DNA from: Mycobacterium sp. E3251
GTDB taxonomy: Bacteria > Actinomycetota > Actinomycetes > Mycobacteriales > Mycobacteriaceae
Assembly (NCBI RefSeq): GCF_001666835.1
Contig: NZ_LZJF01000015.1
Location: forward strand, 1-64,000
Reading direction: 5' to 3'
DNA: 64,000 bases
The translations under genes were made by a program, and so were the position numbers. The notes under the pieces are model-generated. The model did no database searches. It was not told the origin of the DNA and was given only the letters and a program-made list of their open reading frames with translations. This document shows, piece after piece, positions 62,590-64,000 of the stretch (its first letter is position 1; every line of letters starts with the position of its first letter).

Positions 62590-63518
62590 CGGCTGTTGAT
62601 GTGGCTCAACAGGTCTCGAACCGCCCCGGCCGGCGGCGTGCGCCCGCCCACCCAGATCGCGCGAAACTTGCGTCGTAAGTCCAACTTCGGGATGGAGACC
62701 GCGCTCAGCCGCCCCACGGCGAGATCGTCGGCCACCGCCAGCCGGCTCATGGCCGCCGGTCCCGCGCCGGCGAGCACGGCCGCACGCATTGCCGCCGCCG
62801 ACGTCAACTCCAATACGGGCGGCGCTTGCTCCATGTCCTCCCCCAGCACCTGACGCAGCGCCACCGTCAGCGAATCGCGGATGCCCGAATGGGGTTCGCG
62901 GGCAACCAATGGCGTCTCCGCGAGTTCACGAGCGGTCACTCCCCGCGCCCGCCGCGTCCACTTGTGGCCCGGCGGCACCACGATCACCAGTTCGTCCTGC
63001 CCCACCACGCAGGTGCCCAAACCCTTTGGCGTACCCGGGTTTTCGACAAAACCGAGATCCGCGCTGCCGTCGCGGACCGCGGCGATCGCGTGCTCGCTGT
63101 TGGTGGCGGTCAAACTCACCTGCGGGGCAACGACGCCGCGCCGTGTCGCCTCGGTTTGCAGGGACAGCAACCAATGCGGCATCAGCTGCTCGGAGATCGT
63201 CTGGCTGGCCGCGACCCGGATCCGCTCGCGGCCTTCCTTGCGCAGCGATCCCATGCCCGCGTCAAGCTCGGTGGCGACCTCGAGCAACCGCCGCGCCCAG
63301 TCCGCGACGATCAGGCCCGCCGGCGTCAGCTGGGAACCGCGCGTCGTCCGCACCGCCAGCGTCACCCCGATCTGGGCCTCCATCGACGCGAGCCGTCGCG
63401 AGATGGCCTGCTGGGTCAGCCCGAGTTCGCGCGCCGCGCGGCCCAGGCTGCCGGTCTCCGCGATCGCCAAGAACACCTCGAACGAGGCGAGCTCGGGCAT
63501 TCGCGGGCTGAGCGGCAT
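62586..63518 (-). CDS. LysR-family regulator
   Basis: A 310-residue LysR-type protein: N-terminal winged helix (FEVFLAIAETGSLGRAARELGLTQQAISRRLASMEA, residues about 13-48), linker helix, then a periplasmic-binding-protein-like effector domain. It is divergent from fdxC (104 bases) and convergent with the sulfur operon. The dyad TTGTG-N4-CACAA in the interval fits a LysR box and also occurs before sirA, so it may govern both; that is inference. ATG 63518 is used. Confidence 0.9.
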   Translation of the reverse strand: MPLSPRMPELASFEVFLAIAETGSLGRAARELGLTQQAISRRLASMEAQIGVTLAVRTTRGSQLTPAGLIVADWARRLLEVATELDAGMGSLRKEGRERIRVAASQTISEQLMPHWLLSLQTEATRRGVVAPQVSLTATNSEHAIAAVRDGSADLGFVENPGTPKGLGTCVVGQDELVIVVPPGHKWTRRARGVTARELAETPLVAREPHSGIRDSLTVALRQVLGEDMEQAPPVLELTSAAAMRAAVLAGAGPAAMSRLAVADDLAVGRLSAVSIPKLDLRRKFRAIWVGGRTPPAGAVRDLLSHINSR

Positions 63519-63560
63519 GGCTGATCACATCACAATCAATTCGTGTGACACAACGATAGC

Positions 63561-63591
63561 TTGTGACTCCACAACGCCGGGACCTCTACTC
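63561..63591 (+). promoter_or_regulatory. Element shared by sirA and fdxC, fdxC copy
   Basis: TTGTG-N4-CACAACG then GACCTCTACTC, 26 of 31 positions as at 59292-59322. It lies 32 bases before the fdxC ATG and 43 bases upstream of the divergent LysR start. Confidence 0.7.
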
Positions 63592-63622
63592 GCGGCCGGT
63601 TGCGGCAAGAACCATGGGGTGC

Positions 63623-63949
63623 ATGGCCTACGTGATCGCCGAGCCCTGCGTCGACATCAAAGACAAGGCATGCATCGAGGAATGTCCCGTCGACTGCATC
63701 TACGAGGGCGCGCGGATGCTCTACATCCACCCCGACGAATGCGTCGACTGCGGCGCCTGCGAGCCGGTGTGCCCGGTCGAGTCCATCTACTACGAGGACG
63801 ACCTGCCCGGCGAATACGGCGAATACACGCAGATCAACGCCGACTTCTTCACCGAGCTGGGCTCGCCCGGCGGCGCGTCGAAGGTCGGGCTGACCGACAA
63901 CGACCCCGCCGCGGTCAAGAACCTCGAGAGCCGGGCCGACGCGACCTAG
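63623..63949 (+). CDS. fdxC: Seven-iron ferredoxin FdxC
   Basis: A 108-residue ferredoxin. The N-terminal half has Cys8, Cys16 and Cys20 in EPCVD...ACIEECP for the [3Fe-4S] site; the second CxxCxxCxxxCP block (CVDCGACEPVCP) binds the [4Fe-4S] cluster. The pattern and length match M. tuberculosis FdxC (Rv1177). ATG 63623 is preferred over 63614 by comparison with it. It may supply electrons to SirA and P450s. The stop is 51 bases from the end of the window. Confidence 0.94.
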   Translation: MAYVIAEPCVDIKDKACIEECPVDCIYEGARMLYIHPDECVDCGACEPVCPVESIYYEDDLPGEYGEYTQINADFFTELGSPGGASKVGLTDNDPAAVKNLESRADAT

Positions 63950-64000
63950 CGCATTTCGTAAGGTGAGCGGATGCGGACAGCTCGAATCATCCACGTCATC
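63950..64000 (+). other. Window end, possible next gene start
   Basis: A GTG at 63965 and an ATG at 63971 follow the ferredoxin gene on the same strand. Too short to name a product. Confidence 0.25.

Overview
The window is high-GC actinobacterial DNA from a mycobacterium, most likely a slow-growing non-tuberculous species of the M. avium complex type (species is inference). Evidence: a mycothiol-dependent dehydrogenase (MscR), CYP124, the SigK/RskA-MPT83-DipZ-MPT70 set, an MmpS-like protein, EspC-like ESX partners, PknB-type kinases and the sirA-cysH-chelatase operon. Positions 1-17.7 kb follow the gene order I remember for M. tuberculosis Rv2249c-Rv2266, with two extra genes (SABATH-type methyltransferase, acidic protein) inserted. 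All homology statements come from reading the sequence and from memory of the families; no database search was run.

Layout. 0-3.8 kb: glpD1 (partial), TetR, FAD flavoprotein, lipid kinase. 3.8-18.7 kb: DUF3145 protein, serine hydrolase, methyltransferase, mscR and its metallo-hydrolase, an Lnt homologue lacking the catalytic Cys, SDR, Hsp70-like membrane protein, MmpS-like protein, cyp124. 18.7-24.8 kb: HAD enzyme, DUF202 pair, then sigK-rskA directly beside mpt83-dipZ-mpt70. Four promoters of one type (CCRTCC, 15 bases, CCGAAT) lie in front of sigK, mpt83, dipZ and mpt70. 24.8-36.4 kb: Baeyer-Villiger monooxygenase, cutinase, deazaflavin enzyme, Tat-type amidase, TetR-controlled genes, a coiled-coil protein, SDR and SMP-30-like protein.

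36.7-42.5 kb is a visibly AT-richer defence island beside a broken FIST-domain gene. It holds a single-chain restriction-methylation-specificity enzyme, a putative nuclease with an H-x-G-H motif, a small helix-turn-helix protein and an Mrr-like nuclease. 42.6-46.6 kb is a glyoxalase-like protein and a tightly coupled P450, alpha/beta-hydrolase, tocopherol-cyclase-like operon. 46.6-48.5 kb is a two-gene module (HhH protein and a Cas4-like RecB-family nuclease with three CxxC pairs) flanked by 67-bp direct repeats. One repeat copy is the 3' end of the neighbouring kinase gene.

48.4-53.7 kb carries a receptor-type pseudokinase, a secreted protein, an EspC-like/toxin-like/immunity-like ESX trio and an intact PknB-like kinase. 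53.8-59.2 kb has a hydrolase-methyltransferase fusion with its TetR, a NodB-type deacetylase, a GlcD-type oxidase and a TIGR03085 protein. 59.4-64 kb is sulfur assimilation (sirA, cysH, chelatase), a LysR regulator and ferredoxin fdxC. A 31-bp element in front of sirA recurs in front of fdxC, which would link the ferredoxin-dependent sulfite reductase to a possible electron donor.

Two families of dispersed palindromes occur between genes: a GATATC-centred hairpin (3 copies, 3.8-17.7 kb) and a 62-71 bp hairpin (2 copies, 24.8 and 58.5 kb, opposite orientations). No tRNA, rRNA, CRISPR array or recognisable IS element was seen.
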